Of a stretch of 64,000 nt of DNA, positions 50,296-58,987 are shown in pieces (positions within the stretch are counted from its first letter, which is position 1; the number at the start of each line of letters is the position of its first letter). The notes beneath the pieces were generated by a model. It saw nothing but the letters and a program-made list of their open reading frames with translations. It was not told the DNA's origin and did no database searches. Source of the DNA: an uncultured Oscillospiraceae bacterium (GTDB lineage Bacteria > Bacillota > Clostridia > Oscillospirales > Oscillospiraceae); contig CAKTOW010000003.1 in the NCBI GenBank assembly GCA_934590325.1, forward strand, positions 1 through 64,000, given 5' to 3'. The position numbers were made by a program, and so were the translations under genes.

Positions 50296-52923
50296 TCACC
50301 CTTGTTTGATGGCAGCCTGTGCGGCGGCCAGACGGGCGATGGGCACACGGAAGGGAGAGCAGGACACGTAGTCCAGACCCACCTTGTGGCAGAACTCCAC
50401 GGAGGAGGGGTCGCCGCCGTGCTCACCGCAGATGCCCAGATGGATGTCGGGGCGGGTGGCGCGGCCCAGCTTGCAGGCCATATCCACCAGCTTGCCCACG
50501 CCGACCTGGTCCAGACGGGCGAAGGGATCGCTCTCGTAGATCTTGTTGTCGTAGTAGGAGGGCAGGAACTTGCCGGCGTCGTCGCGGCTGAAGCCGAAGG
50601 TCATCTGGGTCAGGTCGTTGGTACCGAAGGAGAAGAACTCAGCCTCGGTGGCGATCTGATCGGCGGTCAGCGCGGCGCGGGGGATCTCGATCATGGTGCC
50701 CACCAGGTACTTCATGTTCATACCGGCGGCGGCCAGCTCCTCGTCAGCGGTCTTGACAACCACGTCCTTGACGAACTTCAGCTCCTTGACCTCGCCCACC
50801 AGCGGGATCATGATCTCGGGAACCATGTTCCAGTCGGGGTGCTTCTTCTGGACGTTGATGGCGGCGCGGATGACGGCACGGGTCTGCATGACGGCGATCT
50901 CCGGGAAGGTGACGGCCAGACGGCAGCCGCGGTGACCCATCATGGGGTTGAACTCGTGCAGGGAGGCGATGATGGCCTTGATGTCGGCCACGGTCTTGCC
51001 CATATCCTTGGCCAGCAGCTCGATGTCCGCCTCCTCGGTGGGAACGAACTCGTGCAGAGGGGGATCCAGGAAGCGGATGGTGACGGGGCAGCCCTCCATG
51101 GCCTCGTAGATGCCCTCGAAGTCGCCCTGCTGCATGGGCAGCAGCTTGGCCAGAGCCTTCTCGCGCTGCTCCTTGGTGTCGGAGCAGATCATCTCGCGGA
51201 TGGCGGCGATACGGTCGCCCTCGAAGAACATGTGCTCGGTACGGCACAGGCCGATGCCCTGAGCGCCCAGAGAACGGGCACGGGCAGCGTCGGCGGGGGT
51301 GTCGGCGTTGGTGCGCACCTTCAGGCGGCGGAACTTGTCCGCCCACGCCATGATGCGGCCGAAGTCGCCGCCCACGTTGGCGTCCACGGTGGGCATAGCG
51401 CCGTCGTAGATGCTGCCGGTGGAGCCGTCCAGGCTCAGCCAGTCGCCCTCGTGATAGGTCTTGCCGGCCAGAGTGAACTGCTTGTTGGCCTCGTCCATGT
51501 TGATGGCACCGCAGCCGGAGACGCAGCACTTGCCCATGCCGCGCGCCACCACAGCCGCGTGGGAGGTCATGCCGCCGCGGACGGTCAGGATGCCCTGAGC
51601 GGCCTTCATGCCCTCGATGTCCTCGGGAGAGGTCTCCAGACGAACCAGAACCACCTTCTCGCCCCGGGCAGCCCACTCCTTGGCGTCCTCGGCGTTGAAC
51701 ACGATCTTGCCGCAGGCGGCGCCGGGGGAGGCGGGCAGCGCCTTGCCCACCGGCTCGGTGGCCTTCAACGCCTTGGGGTCGAACTGGGGATGCAGCAGGG
51801 TATCCAGGTTGCGGGGATCGATCATGGCCACGGCCTGCTGCTCGGAGATCATGCCCTCGTCCACCAGGTCGCAGGCGATCTTCAGAGCGGCGGGAGCGGT
51901 GCGCTTGCCGTTGCGGCACTGCAGCATGTACAGCTTGCCGTGCTCCACGGTGAACTCCATGTCCTGCATGTCGCGGTAGTGGTCCTCGAGAATGTTGCAG
52001 ACCTTGACGAACTCGTCATAGGCCTCGGGGAACTTCTCAGCCATCTCGGCGATGGGCATGGGGGTACGCACGCCGGCCACCACGTCCTCGCCCTGGGCGT
52101 TGGTCAGGAACTCACCCATGAGCTTCTTCTCGCCGGTGGCGGGGTCACGGGTGAAGGCCACGCCGGTGCCGCAGTCGTCGCCCATGTTGCCGAAGGCCAT
52201 GGACTGGACGTTGACGGCGGTACCCCAGGAGTAGGGGATGTCGTTGTCGCGGCGGTACACGTTGGCGCGGGGGTTATCCCAGGAACGGAACACGGCCTTT
52301 ATGGCGCCGATCAGCTGCTCCTTGGGGTCAGTGGGGAAGTCGGAGCCGATCTTGGACTTGTACTCGGCCTTGAACTGCATGGCCAGCTCCTTCAGATCCT
52401 CGGCGCTGAGCTCCACGTCCTGGGTGACGCCCTTCTTCTCCTTCATGGCATCGATCAGCTGCTCAAAGTACTTCTTGCCGACTTCCATAACGACGTCAGA
52501 GTACATCTGGATAAAGCGGCGGTAGCAGTCCCAGGCCCAGCGGGGGTTGTTGGACTTCTTGGCGATAACGTCCACCACATCCTCGTTCAGGCCCAGGTTC
52601 AGGATGGTGTCCATCATGCCGGGCATGGAGGCGCGGGCGCCGGAGCGCACGGACACCAGCAGGGGGTTCTCCAGATCGCCGAACTTCTTGCCGGTGATCT
52701 TCTCCATCTTCTCGATATACTCCATGATCTCCGCCATGATCTCGTCGTTGATCTGACGGCCATCCTCGTAATACTGGGTGCAGGCCTCGGTGGTGATGGT
52801 AAAGCCCTGGGGCACGGGCAGACCGATGTTGGTCATCTCCGCCAGGTTCGCGCCCTTGCCGCCCAGCAGCTCACGCATCTTGGCGTTGCCCTCGGTGAAC
52901 AGGTAACAATACTTTTTGCTCAT
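50296..52923 (-). CDS. ppdK: Pyruvate phosphate dikinase
   Basis: The 875-residue protein is full length for the family. It has the ATP-grasp start GGKGANLAEMTNIGLPVPQG, a swivelling domain with the catalytic His in GGMTSHAAVVARGMGK, and a TIM-barrel end with FGTNDLTQMTFGFSRDD and a GICGEHGGDP segment. It converts pyruvate, ATP and phosphate to phosphoenolpyruvate, AMP and diphosphate, and in anaerobes often runs toward pyruvate with the diphosphate-linked glycolysis. The last codons are the element attachment site; the insertion changes the end from Gln-stop to Gln-Gly-stop, so the enzyme should stay active. Its native terminator has been replaced by element sequence. Confidence 0.97.
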   Translation of the reverse strand: MSKKYCYLFTEGNAKMRELLGGKGANLAEMTNIGLPVPQGFTITTEACTQYYEDGRQINDEIMAEIMEYIEKMEKITGKKFGDLENPLLVSVRSGARASMPGMMDTILNLGLNEDVVDVIAKKSNNPRWAWDCYRRFIQMYSDVVMEVGKKYFEQLIDAMKEKKGVTQDVELSAEDLKELAMQFKAEYKSKIGSDFPTDPKEQLIGAIKAVFRSWDNPRANVYRRDNDIPYSWGTAVNVQSMAFGNMGDDCGTGVAFTRDPATGEKKLMGEFLTNAQGEDVVAGVRTPMPIAEMAEKFPEAYDEFVKVCNILEDHYRDMQDMEFTVEHGKLYMLQCRNGKRTAPAALKIACDLVDEGMISEQQAVAMIDPRNLDTLLHPQFDPKALKATEPVGKALPASPGAACGKIVFNAEDAKEWAARGEKVVLVRLETSPEDIEGMKAAQGILTVRGGMTSHAAVVARGMGKCCVSGCGAINMDEANKQFTLAGKTYHEGDWLSLDGSTGSIYDGAMPTVDANVGGDFGRIMAWADKFRRLKVRTNADTPADAARARSLGAQGIGLCRTEHMFFEGDRIAAIREMICSDTKEQREKALAKLLPMQQGDFEGIYEAMEGCPVTIRFLDPPLHEFVPTEEADIELLAKDMGKTVADIKAIIASLHEFNPMMGHRGCRLAVTFPEIAVMQTRAVIRAAINVQKKHPDWNMVPEIMIPLVGEVKELKFVKDVVVKTADEELAAAGMNMKYLVGTMIEIPRAALTADQIATEAEFFSFGTNDLTQMTFGFSRDDAGKFLPSYYDNKIYESDPFARLDQVGVGKLVDMACKLGRATRPDIHLGICGEHGGDPSSVEFCHKVGLDYVSCSPFRVPIARLAAAQAAIKQG
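50302..50322. other. Right attachment core in the ppdK 3' end
   Basis: The 21-bp core is identical to 222-242 and 387-407. On the minus strand it encodes the Ala-Gln-Ala-Ala-Ile-Lys-Gln end of ppdK. To its right is chromosome, to its left element. Confidence 0.85.
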
Positions 52924-52942
52924 GTCAGTTCCTCCGTATATA

Positions 52943-52970
52943 AATATAATGTACCAAACATTGAGAACAA
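52943..52970 (-). promoter_or_regulatory. Promoter of ppdK
   Basis: On the minus strand TTGTTC (52965-52970) is followed after 16 bases by TATATT (52943-52948), just upstream of the GGAGGAACTGAC ribosome site of ppdK. The AT-rich gap stands out from the GC-rich genes. Confidence 0.6.
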
Positions 52971-53102
52971 TTTATTATAGTCAGATTTTTTTCCAAAAGC
53001 AACCCTGTAAGAGATTTTTTTACAAAAAATGTTGTTGCTGTGCGGACACCGTCGTAAAATCCTCCGTCCGTATATTTTTGTCCGCCGAACGGGGAATCAT
53101 AC

Positions 53103-53132
53103 TTGCCTGCGGGGCCGCTTTTGTGTTATACT
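53103..53132 (+). promoter_or_regulatory. Promoter of the holB-ricT operon
   Basis: TTGCCT at 53103-53108 and TATACT at 53127-53132 are 18 bases apart and lie 32 bases before the delta-prime start codon. The match is moderate to good for a housekeeping sigma factor. Confidence 0.6.
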
Positions 53133-53164
53133 ATTATATTGAAATAATAGGCGAGGTGCGGAAC

Positions 53165-54016
53165 ATGGTGCAGCTTCCTGCGGAAAACAGCATACTGGCC
53201 CGCACCGTGCGCCGCGCCGCCGGTGAGGGACGGCTCAGCCACGCGGTGATCGTGACGGGGCAGGGCGACCTGACCGCCGCCGCGCTGTTCATCGCCGCGG
53301 CACACGTGTGCGAGGGGGCGGACAAGCCCTGCCTGCGCTGCCGCCACTGCCGCAAGGTGCTGGAGGGCGTACACCCGGATGTCGTCACCGTGGAGGACAC
53401 GGAGCACCGGGAACTGACGGTGGAGGCCGTCCGCGCCCTGCGAAAGGACGTATACATCCGCCCCAACGAGGCGGCGCGCAAGGTGTATATCCTGCGGGAC
53501 TGCCGCCAGCTGAACGAGCGCGACCAGAACGTGCTGCTGAAGATCGTGGAGGAGGGCCCGCCCTACGCGGCGTTCATCTTCTGCGCTGACTCGCCCGCCG
53601 CCCTGCTGGAGACCATACGCTCCCGCTGCGTGACCGTCAAATGCGGCGACGGCGCGGAGGAGCCCATGAGCGAGGGGGCCGGCGACCTGTGCCGCGCCTT
53701 TGCCACGGGACGGCTGCTGCCGGTGACGTCGCTGCTGGTGGGGCTGGAGAACCGGCGGCTGAAGCGCGAGGACCTGCGGACGCTGCTGCGGGACACCTGG
53801 CGGGCAGCGGCGGAGGCGCTGCTGCTGCGGCAGGGAAAGGTGCGGCCTGAGACCGTCTGCGCCGACGAGGCGCGGCTGCTGGCGGGAAAGCTGTCCAAGC
53901 GGCAGCTGGCCGGGCTGTGCGACGCGCTGCGGCAATACGCCGTGGAATGTGACTATAACGTGGGCGTGGGCCATGTGCTGGGCGCCCTCGCCGTAAAATG
54001 GGAGGAGCTTTTATGA
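53165..54016 (+). CDS. holB: DNA polymerase III delta-prime subunit
   Basis: The 283-residue protein has the clamp-loader pattern: SHAVIVTG in place of the usual Walker start, the zinc cluster C-x8-CLRCRHCRKV near residue 60, HPDVVTVE, VYIRPNEAARKVYILRDCRQ and LLKIVEEGPPYAAFIF followed by LLETIRSRC. The delta-prime subunit is an ATPase-fold member that does not hydrolyse ATP and helps load the sliding clamp. The start at 53165 has GAGGTGCGGAAC. Its stop overlaps the next gene by four bases (ATGA), matching the common Firmicute holB-yaaT order. Confidence 0.88.
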   Translation: MVQLPAENSILARTVRRAAGEGRLSHAVIVTGQGDLTAAALFIAAAHVCEGADKPCLRCRHCRKVLEGVHPDVVTVEDTEHRELTVEAVRALRKDVYIRPNEAARKVYILRDCRQLNERDQNVLLKIVEEGPPYAAFIFCADSPAALLETIRSRCVTVKCGDGAEEPMSEGAGDLCRAFATGRLLPVTSLLVGLENRRLKREDLRTLLRDTWRAAAEALLLRQGKVRPETVCADEARLLAGKLSKRQLAGLCDALRQYAVECDYNVGVGHVLGALAVKWEELL

Positions 54017-55293
54017 CCGAAGTCATCTCTGTCCGTTTTCGCAACGGATGCAAGGAATACTACTTTGACCCCAAGGGTCTTACTGTCCCGGCGGACACGG
54101 ATGTGATCGTGGAGACCGCCCAGGGCCCGGAATTCGCCCACTGCACCGCGGGCAACCACCAGGTAGAGGACGACGCGGTGGTCAAGCCCCTGCGGGGCGT
54201 CATCCGCATCGCCACCGACAACGACCGGCACACCGCCGCCTACAATCGCGGGCGGGAGAAGGAGGCCTTCGAGGTCTGCAAGAAGAAGATACAGCAGCAC
54301 AAGCTGGAGATGAAGCTGGTGCGGGTGGAGTGCAGCTTTGACGGCAGCAAGATCCTGTTCTTCTTCACCGCCGACGGGCGGGTGGACTTCCGCGAGCTGG
54401 TGAAGGACCTGGCCGGGGTGTTCCGCGCCCGCATCGAGCTGCGGCAGATCGGCGTCCGGGACGAGGCCAAGATGATCGGCGGTCTGGGTATATGCGGCCG
54501 TCCCTTCTGCTGCGCCCAGTTCATGGACGAGTTCCTGCCTGTGTCCATCAAGATGGCCAAGACCCAGAGTCTGAGCCTGAACCCTACCAAGATCTCCGGC
54601 ACCTGCGGGCGGCTGATGTGCTGCCTGAAGTACGAGCAGGACGCCTATGAGGACGCCATCAAGCGCATGCCCAAGAACGACTCCTTCGTGCTGACCCCGG
54701 ACGGCACCGGCAATGTCAGCGACATCAACGTGCTGAAGGAGACCGTCAACGTCCGCCTGGACGACCGTCCGGAGGGCGCCCGGTGCTACCACAACTGCGA
54801 GGTCTGCGTCCTGCGCAACGGCAAGGGCAGCCGAGAGGGCATCGCCATCCCCGACAAGCGGCCGGAGCGCTACGTGGAGCCGCTGGCGGAGGAAGAACTG
54901 CCCACCATCACGCTGGTCAGCGATTTCGACCCGGACGCCGCGGCCTCCGAGGGTGAAAAGCGCCGCCGCAGCCGCGGCGGACGCGGACGCCGCCGGGGCG
55001 AGGGCGCCGGTGCCGCACCGGAGAAGGCCCCCGCACCGGAGAAAGCCGAAAAGCAGGACAAGAGCGCCGAGGGCGACAAGCCCCGCCGGGAGGGCGGCGG
55101 CAATCGCCGCCGCAGAGGCGGTCGGCGCGGCGGCAGCGGCGGCGCCGCACCCAAGGCCGCGCTCGCGCCCAAGACCCCCAAGCCCGCAGGCGAGGGACAG
55201 GGTGCCGCAGGCGGCGAGAAGAAGCGCAGCCGCCATCGTCCCCGCCGCAGAAGCGGCGGCGGCAATAAGCCCGGCGGCGGAGCGGAGGCGTAA
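54013..55293 (+). CDS. ricT: PSP1-domain protein, RicT/YaaT type, with long basic tail
   Basis: Residues 1-270 match the RicT/YaaT family: VRFRNGCKEYYFDPKGL at the start and a cysteine-rich core with GGLGICGRPFCCAQF and SGTCGRLMCCLKYEQ. In Bacillus this protein joins a complex that aids RNase Y in RNA maturation and binds iron-sulfur clusters. The tail of about 130 residues is low complexity, rich in Arg, Gly, Ala, Lys and Pro, and absent from the short Bacillus form; it could bind RNA. It is translationally coupled to holB. Confidence 0.88.
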   Translation: MTEVISVRFRNGCKEYYFDPKGLTVPADTDVIVETAQGPEFAHCTAGNHQVEDDAVVKPLRGVIRIATDNDRHTAAYNRGREKEAFEVCKKKIQQHKLEMKLVRVECSFDGSKILFFFTADGRVDFRELVKDLAGVFRARIELRQIGVRDEAKMIGGLGICGRPFCCAQFMDEFLPVSIKMAKTQSLSLNPTKISGTCGRLMCCLKYEQDAYEDAIKRMPKNDSFVLTPDGTGNVSDINVLKETVNVRLDDRPEGARCYHNCEVCVLRNGKGSREGIAIPDKRPERYVEPLAEEELPTITLVSDFDPDAAASEGEKRRRSRGGRGRRRGEGAGAAPEKAPAPEKAEKQDKSAEGDKPRREGGGNRRRRGGRRGGSGGAAPKAALAPKTPKPAGEGQGAAGGEKKRSRHRPRRRSGGGNKPGGGAEA

Positions 55294-55296
55294 GAC

Positions 55297-56142
55297 ATGG
55301 GAAAATTTGACGGTCTGCTGCTGGTCAGCGACTTTGACAACACACTGGTATACACCGAGGAAGCCCTGCAGAAGTGCGTGGATATGCCGCCGGTCTCCCC
55401 GGAGAACCGGGCGGCGCTGGAGCACTTTATGGCCCAGGGCGGCATATTTGCCGTGGCCACCGGCCGGGCAAAGCCCGCCTTTGAAACGGTGGTGGACGGC
55501 ATCCCCATGAACGGCCCCACGGTGCTGTTCAACGGCGCGGCCATCTACGACTTCAAGGCGCGGAAGTACGTGGTCACGGCGTTCCTGCCGGACACCGTGC
55601 GCGCCCACATCACCCAGGTGGTCACCGACCTGCCCCAGGTGGCGGTGGAGCTGTACCACGACGACAACACCATCCACGCCCTCAACGCCAACGACGTGAC
55701 CCGGCGGCACATGCACATCACCCATGCGCCCTCCGTGGAGGTGGACTCCATGGAGCAGGTGCCCTCCCCCATCAGCAAGGCGCTGTTCTCCACGGAGGAG
55801 GAGCACCTGGACGACCTGCTGGCCTATCTGGCCGCCCAGCCCTGGTACCACGACTACGAGGTGGTGCCCAGTGCGGTGACGCTGGTGGAGCTGACGGCCA
55901 AGGGCGCCAACAAGGGCGGTATGGTGCAGCGTATGGCCGCGCTGCTGGGCATCCGGCAGGAAAATGTATTCTGCGTGGGCGACCACGCCAACGACATCAG
56001 CATGCTCACCTGGGCCGGGGAGGGCTACGCCCCCGCCAACGCCATCCCCCTGGTGCTGAACACCCCCGGCGTACATCACCTGCCCGACTGCCGCGACAAC
56101 GCCATCGCCGCGCTGGTGGACATGCTGGACAAGCGGTATTGA
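55297..56142 (+). CDS. HAD-superfamily phosphatase, Cof type
   Basis: The 281-residue protein has the HAD motif I LLVSDFDNTLVY, motif II in VATGRAKPAF, and motif IV GDHANDISML near the end, typical of Cof-type (IIB) sugar phosphatases. The cap between has PNGPTVLFNGA-like sequence. The exact substrate cannot be told; members act on sugar phosphates, flavin mononucleotide and others. It is the last gene of the holB-ricT operon, four bases after ricT, with a GGAGGCGTAAGAC ribosome site, and is followed by a strong terminator. Confidence 0.88.
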   Translation: MGKFDGLLLVSDFDNTLVYTEEALQKCVDMPPVSPENRAALEHFMAQGGIFAVATGRAKPAFETVVDGIPMNGPTVLFNGAAIYDFKARKYVVTAFLPDTVRAHITQVVTDLPQVAVELYHDDNTIHALNANDVTRRHMHITHAPSVEVDSMEQVPSPISKALFSTEEEHLDDLLAYLAAQPWYHDYEVVPSAVTLVELTAKGANKGGMVQRMAALLGIRQENVFCVGDHANDISMLTWAGEGYAPANAIPLVLNTPGVHHLPDCRDNAIAALVDMLDKRY

Positions 56143-56150
56143 GACATAAA

Positions 56151-56177
56151 AAACAAGCCCTCAATGAGGGCTTGTTT
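56151..56177. terminator. Bidirectional terminator
   Basis: AAACAAGCCCTC pairs exactly with GAGGGCTTGTTT across a three-base loop, with A and T tracts on both sides. It separates the converging holB-ricT operon and deacylase operon. Unlike element hairpins it is perfectly paired. Confidence 0.95.
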
Positions 56178-56187
56178 TTTTATGCTC

Positions 56188-57771
56188 TTATCTCCGGATA
56201 ACGGCGCCGGCCTTCACTCCGGTCAGCTGTCCGTCGGCCACGGCCCGCTGTCCCGCCACCAGCACGGCGGTCATACCCTCGGCGGTCTGGCAGGGCTGCT
56301 GGTAGGTGCCCCGCTCCCGCAGAGCCGCCGGGTCGAACACACACAGGTCCGCGTCCGCGCCCACGGCGATAACGCCCTTGCCGTCCAGCCGCAGCGCCTG
56401 CGCCGGGGCCTGGGTCAGCTTGTGAATGCCCTCCTCCAGTGTCAGGACGCCCTTCTCCCGAACGAAGTGCTGCAGCAGCCGGGTGCAGCTGCCGTATACC
56501 CGCGGGTGGGGCATGCCCTCCGTGGGGTAGGTGGCGTCGGAGATCAGACAGCTGAGCGGGCTGCGCAGGATGGCGGAGATGTCCTCCTCCGATGCCATGA
56601 AGTCTATCATGGTCACCTGGCAGTGCTCGCGTATCAGCAGGTCGCAGCAGGCGTCCAGCGGTGCCTTGTGCTCCATGGCCGCCTCCTGTGCGATGCTCTT
56701 GCCCAGGAACCGCTCGTCCTCGGGGCAGTGCAGGCTGCTGAGGAAGATGCCGTCCCAGCCCGCCAGCTTGGCGATGTCGTCAAAGCCGTCGCCGTCCTCG
56801 ATGCGGTGCGCCAGCATCTCCCGCTCATGGGGATCGGCCAGCCGGTGCACCACCGCGTCCATGCCGCCCTCCAGGAACTCCGGGGGCAGGATGTGCAGCA
56901 GCTGAGTGGAACCTGCGGTGTAGGGGTACACGTCGCAGCCCACGTCCATGCCCTCGTCCTTCGCCCGCTGCAGCATCTCCAGGGCACGGGGTATTTTTTT
57001 GCCCCAGTTGTCCCGGCCCATGGCCTTCAGGTGGCTGATGTGCAGGGGCACGCGCAGCTCCCGCGCCGCCAGCAGCATCTCCTCGATGGACTCGCACACG
57101 GCGCCGCCCTCCTGCCGCATGTGGACGGTCAGCGGGATATTCTGCCCGGCGATGGGTGCCAGGGCCCGTATCAGCTCCGCCGTGGTGTAGAAGCACTCCG
57201 GCGCGTAGCCCAGCCCCAGGGACACGCCCAGCGCCCCGTCAGAGAGCGCCTGCTCCAGCCGGCGGTGCAGGGCGCGGTAGTGCTCGTCGGCCAGATGCTC
57301 CAGCTCGTACCCGGCCACGTCCGCCCGCAGCACCCCCGCGCCTGCCAGCATGCCCACGTGCAGGGGCAGGGCGGGCAGCGAGTCGAAATAGTCCGCCAGC
57401 GCGGCGGTGCCCATCTCCGGCGGCAAGGCGCCGGTGATGGGCCGCAGATAGTCCCGTATGGCCTCGCCGTGGGCGGGGCCGAAGGGCGCGGCGCTCAGGC
57501 CGCAGTTGCCGTTGACGATGGTGGTCAGGCCCTGGCACAGCTCCGCCGCGCCGAAGCCGGGGCGGAACAGCGCCGCGTCCGCGTGGCGGTGAATGTCGAT
57601 GAAGCCGGGGGTGACGGTCTTGCCCGCCGCGTCGATGGTCTCCGCGGTGTCCGCCGCCCGCAGGTCGCCCACGGCGGCGATCTTCCCGCCGGTGACGGCC
57701 ACATCCGCGGCAAAGCCGGGGCGGCCCGTGCCGTCGATGACGGTGCCGCCCCGGATGATGGTGTCAAACAT
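56188..57771 (-). CDS. N-acyl-D-amino-acid deacylase family amidohydrolase
   Basis: The 527-residue protein begins FDTIIRGGTVIDGTGRPGFA and has the metal site PGFIDIHRHADAAL, NGNCGLSAAPF, and later HISHLKAMGRDNWG. The order and length match D-aminoacylases and their relatives in the amidohydrolase superfamily, which hydrolyse N-acylated D-amino acids with a zinc centre. Substrate cannot be known from sequence. It is the last gene of an operon and overlaps the histidine kinase gene by eight bases, so it is co-expressed with a signalling pair. Confidence 0.9.
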   Translation of the reverse strand: MFDTIIRGGTVIDGTGRPGFAADVAVTGGKIAAVGDLRAADTAETIDAAGKTVTPGFIDIHRHADAALFRPGFGAAELCQGLTTIVNGNCGLSAAPFGPAHGEAIRDYLRPITGALPPEMGTAALADYFDSLPALPLHVGMLAGAGVLRADVAGYELEHLADEHYRALHRRLEQALSDGALGVSLGLGYAPECFYTTAELIRALAPIAGQNIPLTVHMRQEGGAVCESIEEMLLAARELRVPLHISHLKAMGRDNWGKKIPRALEMLQRAKDEGMDVGCDVYPYTAGSTQLLHILPPEFLEGGMDAVVHRLADPHEREMLAHRIEDGDGFDDIAKLAGWDGIFLSSLHCPEDERFLGKSIAQEAAMEHKAPLDACCDLLIREHCQVTMIDFMASEEDISAILRSPLSCLISDATYPTEGMPHPRVYGSCTRLLQHFVREKGVLTLEEGIHKLTQAPAQALRLDGKGVIAVGADADLCVFDPAALRERGTYQQPCQTAEGMTAVLVAGQRAVADGQLTGVKAGAVIRR

Positions 57772-58987
57772 GGTCTGCGCCTCTCTCCTGCTTCCCCGCC
57801 GCCAGCGGCAGGGAGATGATGAAGCGGGTCATGCCCCCGCCGCTCTCGCAGCGCAGGGTGCCCCGGTGTGCGTCGATGATGGCCTTGGCGATGGGCAGGC
57901 CCAGGCCGAAGCTGTTGCCGTCCGTGCGGGCGTCGTCCACCCGGTAGAAGCGGTCGAATATCCTCTCCCGCTTGTCCGCGGGGATGTCCGGCCCCTCGTT
58001 GGCCACGGCGATGACGGCGCGCCCGCCCTGCCGCGCCGCGTCCAGATGGATGGCGGTGCCCGGGGCGGCGTACTTCACGGCGTTGTCCAGCAGCACCGCC
58101 AGCGCCTGCCCCAGCTTAGCGCTGTCTCCCCGCACCGGCAGGGACGGCGCGATGTCGTAGTCCAGCACGTGCCCGGCCTCGAAGGCCACCGGCTCGAACC
58201 GCAGCGCCGCGGTGACGGACACCTCGGCGGCGTCGGCCACGGTGTCAGGCAGCGTCCCGGCGTTCTTCTGCGCCCGGAACAGTGTCAGCATGTCCTCCAC
58301 CAGCGACTTCATGCGGCGGCTCTCCGCCTGGATGTTGTCCAGATAGACCGCCTGCTCCCGTGTGGCGCTCTGCTCCAGCAGCTCCGCCGAGGAGAGTATC
58401 ACCGTCAGGGGCGTTTTCAGCTCGTGGCTGGCGTCGGACAGGAACTGCTCCTGCTGGGCCCAGGCCGCGCCCACGGGCTTGGTCACCACGCCGGACAGAA
58501 GATAGCTGCACACGAACAGCACCACCAGTGCCGCGCAGCCCACCAGGGAGCAGGCCGTCAGCAGCGTCCGCAGGGAGGTGTACTCCAGATACGTGTCCGT
58601 AAAGGCGATGGCCGTGGTGGTGTAGCCCTCCTGCCGCAAGTAGCGCAGGTGGAACTCGTCCAGGGTTCCGGTGTCCTCCCGCTGCTGCAGGGCGGCGGTG
58701 ACGATCTGCGCCAGCTTTGTCTCGTCGCTCAGGTCATAGTAGCTGTTGCCCGCCACCCGGACGGTGCCGCTGCCGTAGACCTCCGCCACGAAGCAGGGTA
58801 TGCTGTCCGCGCCGGGCTGGTTCAGGGCGTAGTCCCCCTGCTCCAGCGCCTGGTACAGCTGCTGCCGCACGTTCTTGCGGTAGTTGTCCCGGGAGATGAA
58901 GAACACCGCTGCGAACACTGCCAGCAGCACCAGTGAGATCAGCAGCATGTTGGTGGCCACCACCTTCCAGCGGAGATGCCGTATCAT
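57764..58987 (-). CDS. Sensor histidine kinase
   Basis: The 407-residue protein has two membrane helices (residues about 9-31 and 144-166) around an external domain, then the H-box FLSDASHELKTPL with His188, a central N-box DNAVKYAAPG, and G-boxes with DIPADKRERIFDRF and GLGLPIAKAI. It is a HisKA/HATPase class I kinase. The HAMP region between membrane and H-box is very short. It overlaps the response regulator gene by four bases and the deacylase gene by eight, so the three are tightly coupled. The signal is unknown. Confidence 0.92.
   Translation of the reverse strand: MIRHLRWKVVATNMLLISLVLLAVFAAVFFISRDNYRKNVRQQLYQALEQGDYALNQPGADSIPCFVAEVYGSGTVRVAGNSYYDLSDETKLAQIVTAALQQREDTGTLDEFHLRYLRQEGYTTTAIAFTDTYLEYTSLRTLLTACSLVGCAALVVLFVCSYLLSGVVTKPVGAAWAQQEQFLSDASHELKTPLTVILSSAELLEQSATREQAVYLDNIQAESRRMKSLVEDMLTLFRAQKNAGTLPDTVADAAEVSVTAALRFEPVAFEAGHVLDYDIAPSLPVRGDSAKLGQALAVLLDNAVKYAAPGTAIHLDAARQGGRAVIAVANEGPDIPADKRERIFDRFYRVDDARTDGNSFGLGLPIAKAIIDAHRGTLRCESGGGMTRFIISLPLAAGKQERGADHV

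Larger units (their letters stand above)
387..50322. mobile_element. Integrated element of about 49.9 kb in the ppdK 3' end
   Basis: The element is bounded by a 21-bp direct repeat, copies at 387-407 and 50302-50322, with further copies at 222-242 and 57-77. It is AT-rich against a GC-rich chromosome, carries a large serine recombinase beside its left end, and has nearly all genes on the minus strand. It includes three toxin-antitoxin-like pairs, two solitary DNA methylases, a DUF927 ATPase, many secreted proteins and many unknown proteins. I recognised no relaxase, type IV secretion or phage structural gene. Which of the three left cores is the functional boundary is not certain; 387-407 is the innermost. 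Confidence 0.85.

Noticed and set aside
1..50301. tRNA or rRNA genes in the element
   Set aside because: I looked for cloverleaf-type sequences, especially near the attachment sites, and saw none. The attachment gene is protein-coding ppdK.
50146..52980. Long open frame on the plus strand across ppdK
   Set aside because: It is antisense to a full-length, conserved pyruvate phosphate dikinase. GC-rich third positions leave the opposite strand open, and its protein is a repetitive Gly/His/Leu/Val-rich sequence with no family features.
53953..56079. Long minus-strand frame opposite ricT and the HAD gene
   Set aside because: It is the complement of recognised genes in GC-rich DNA and gives a low-complexity protein.
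56164..57819. Long plus-strand frame opposite the deacylase
   Set aside because: It overlaps a well-supported amidohydrolase gene in antisense and has no recognisable domain.
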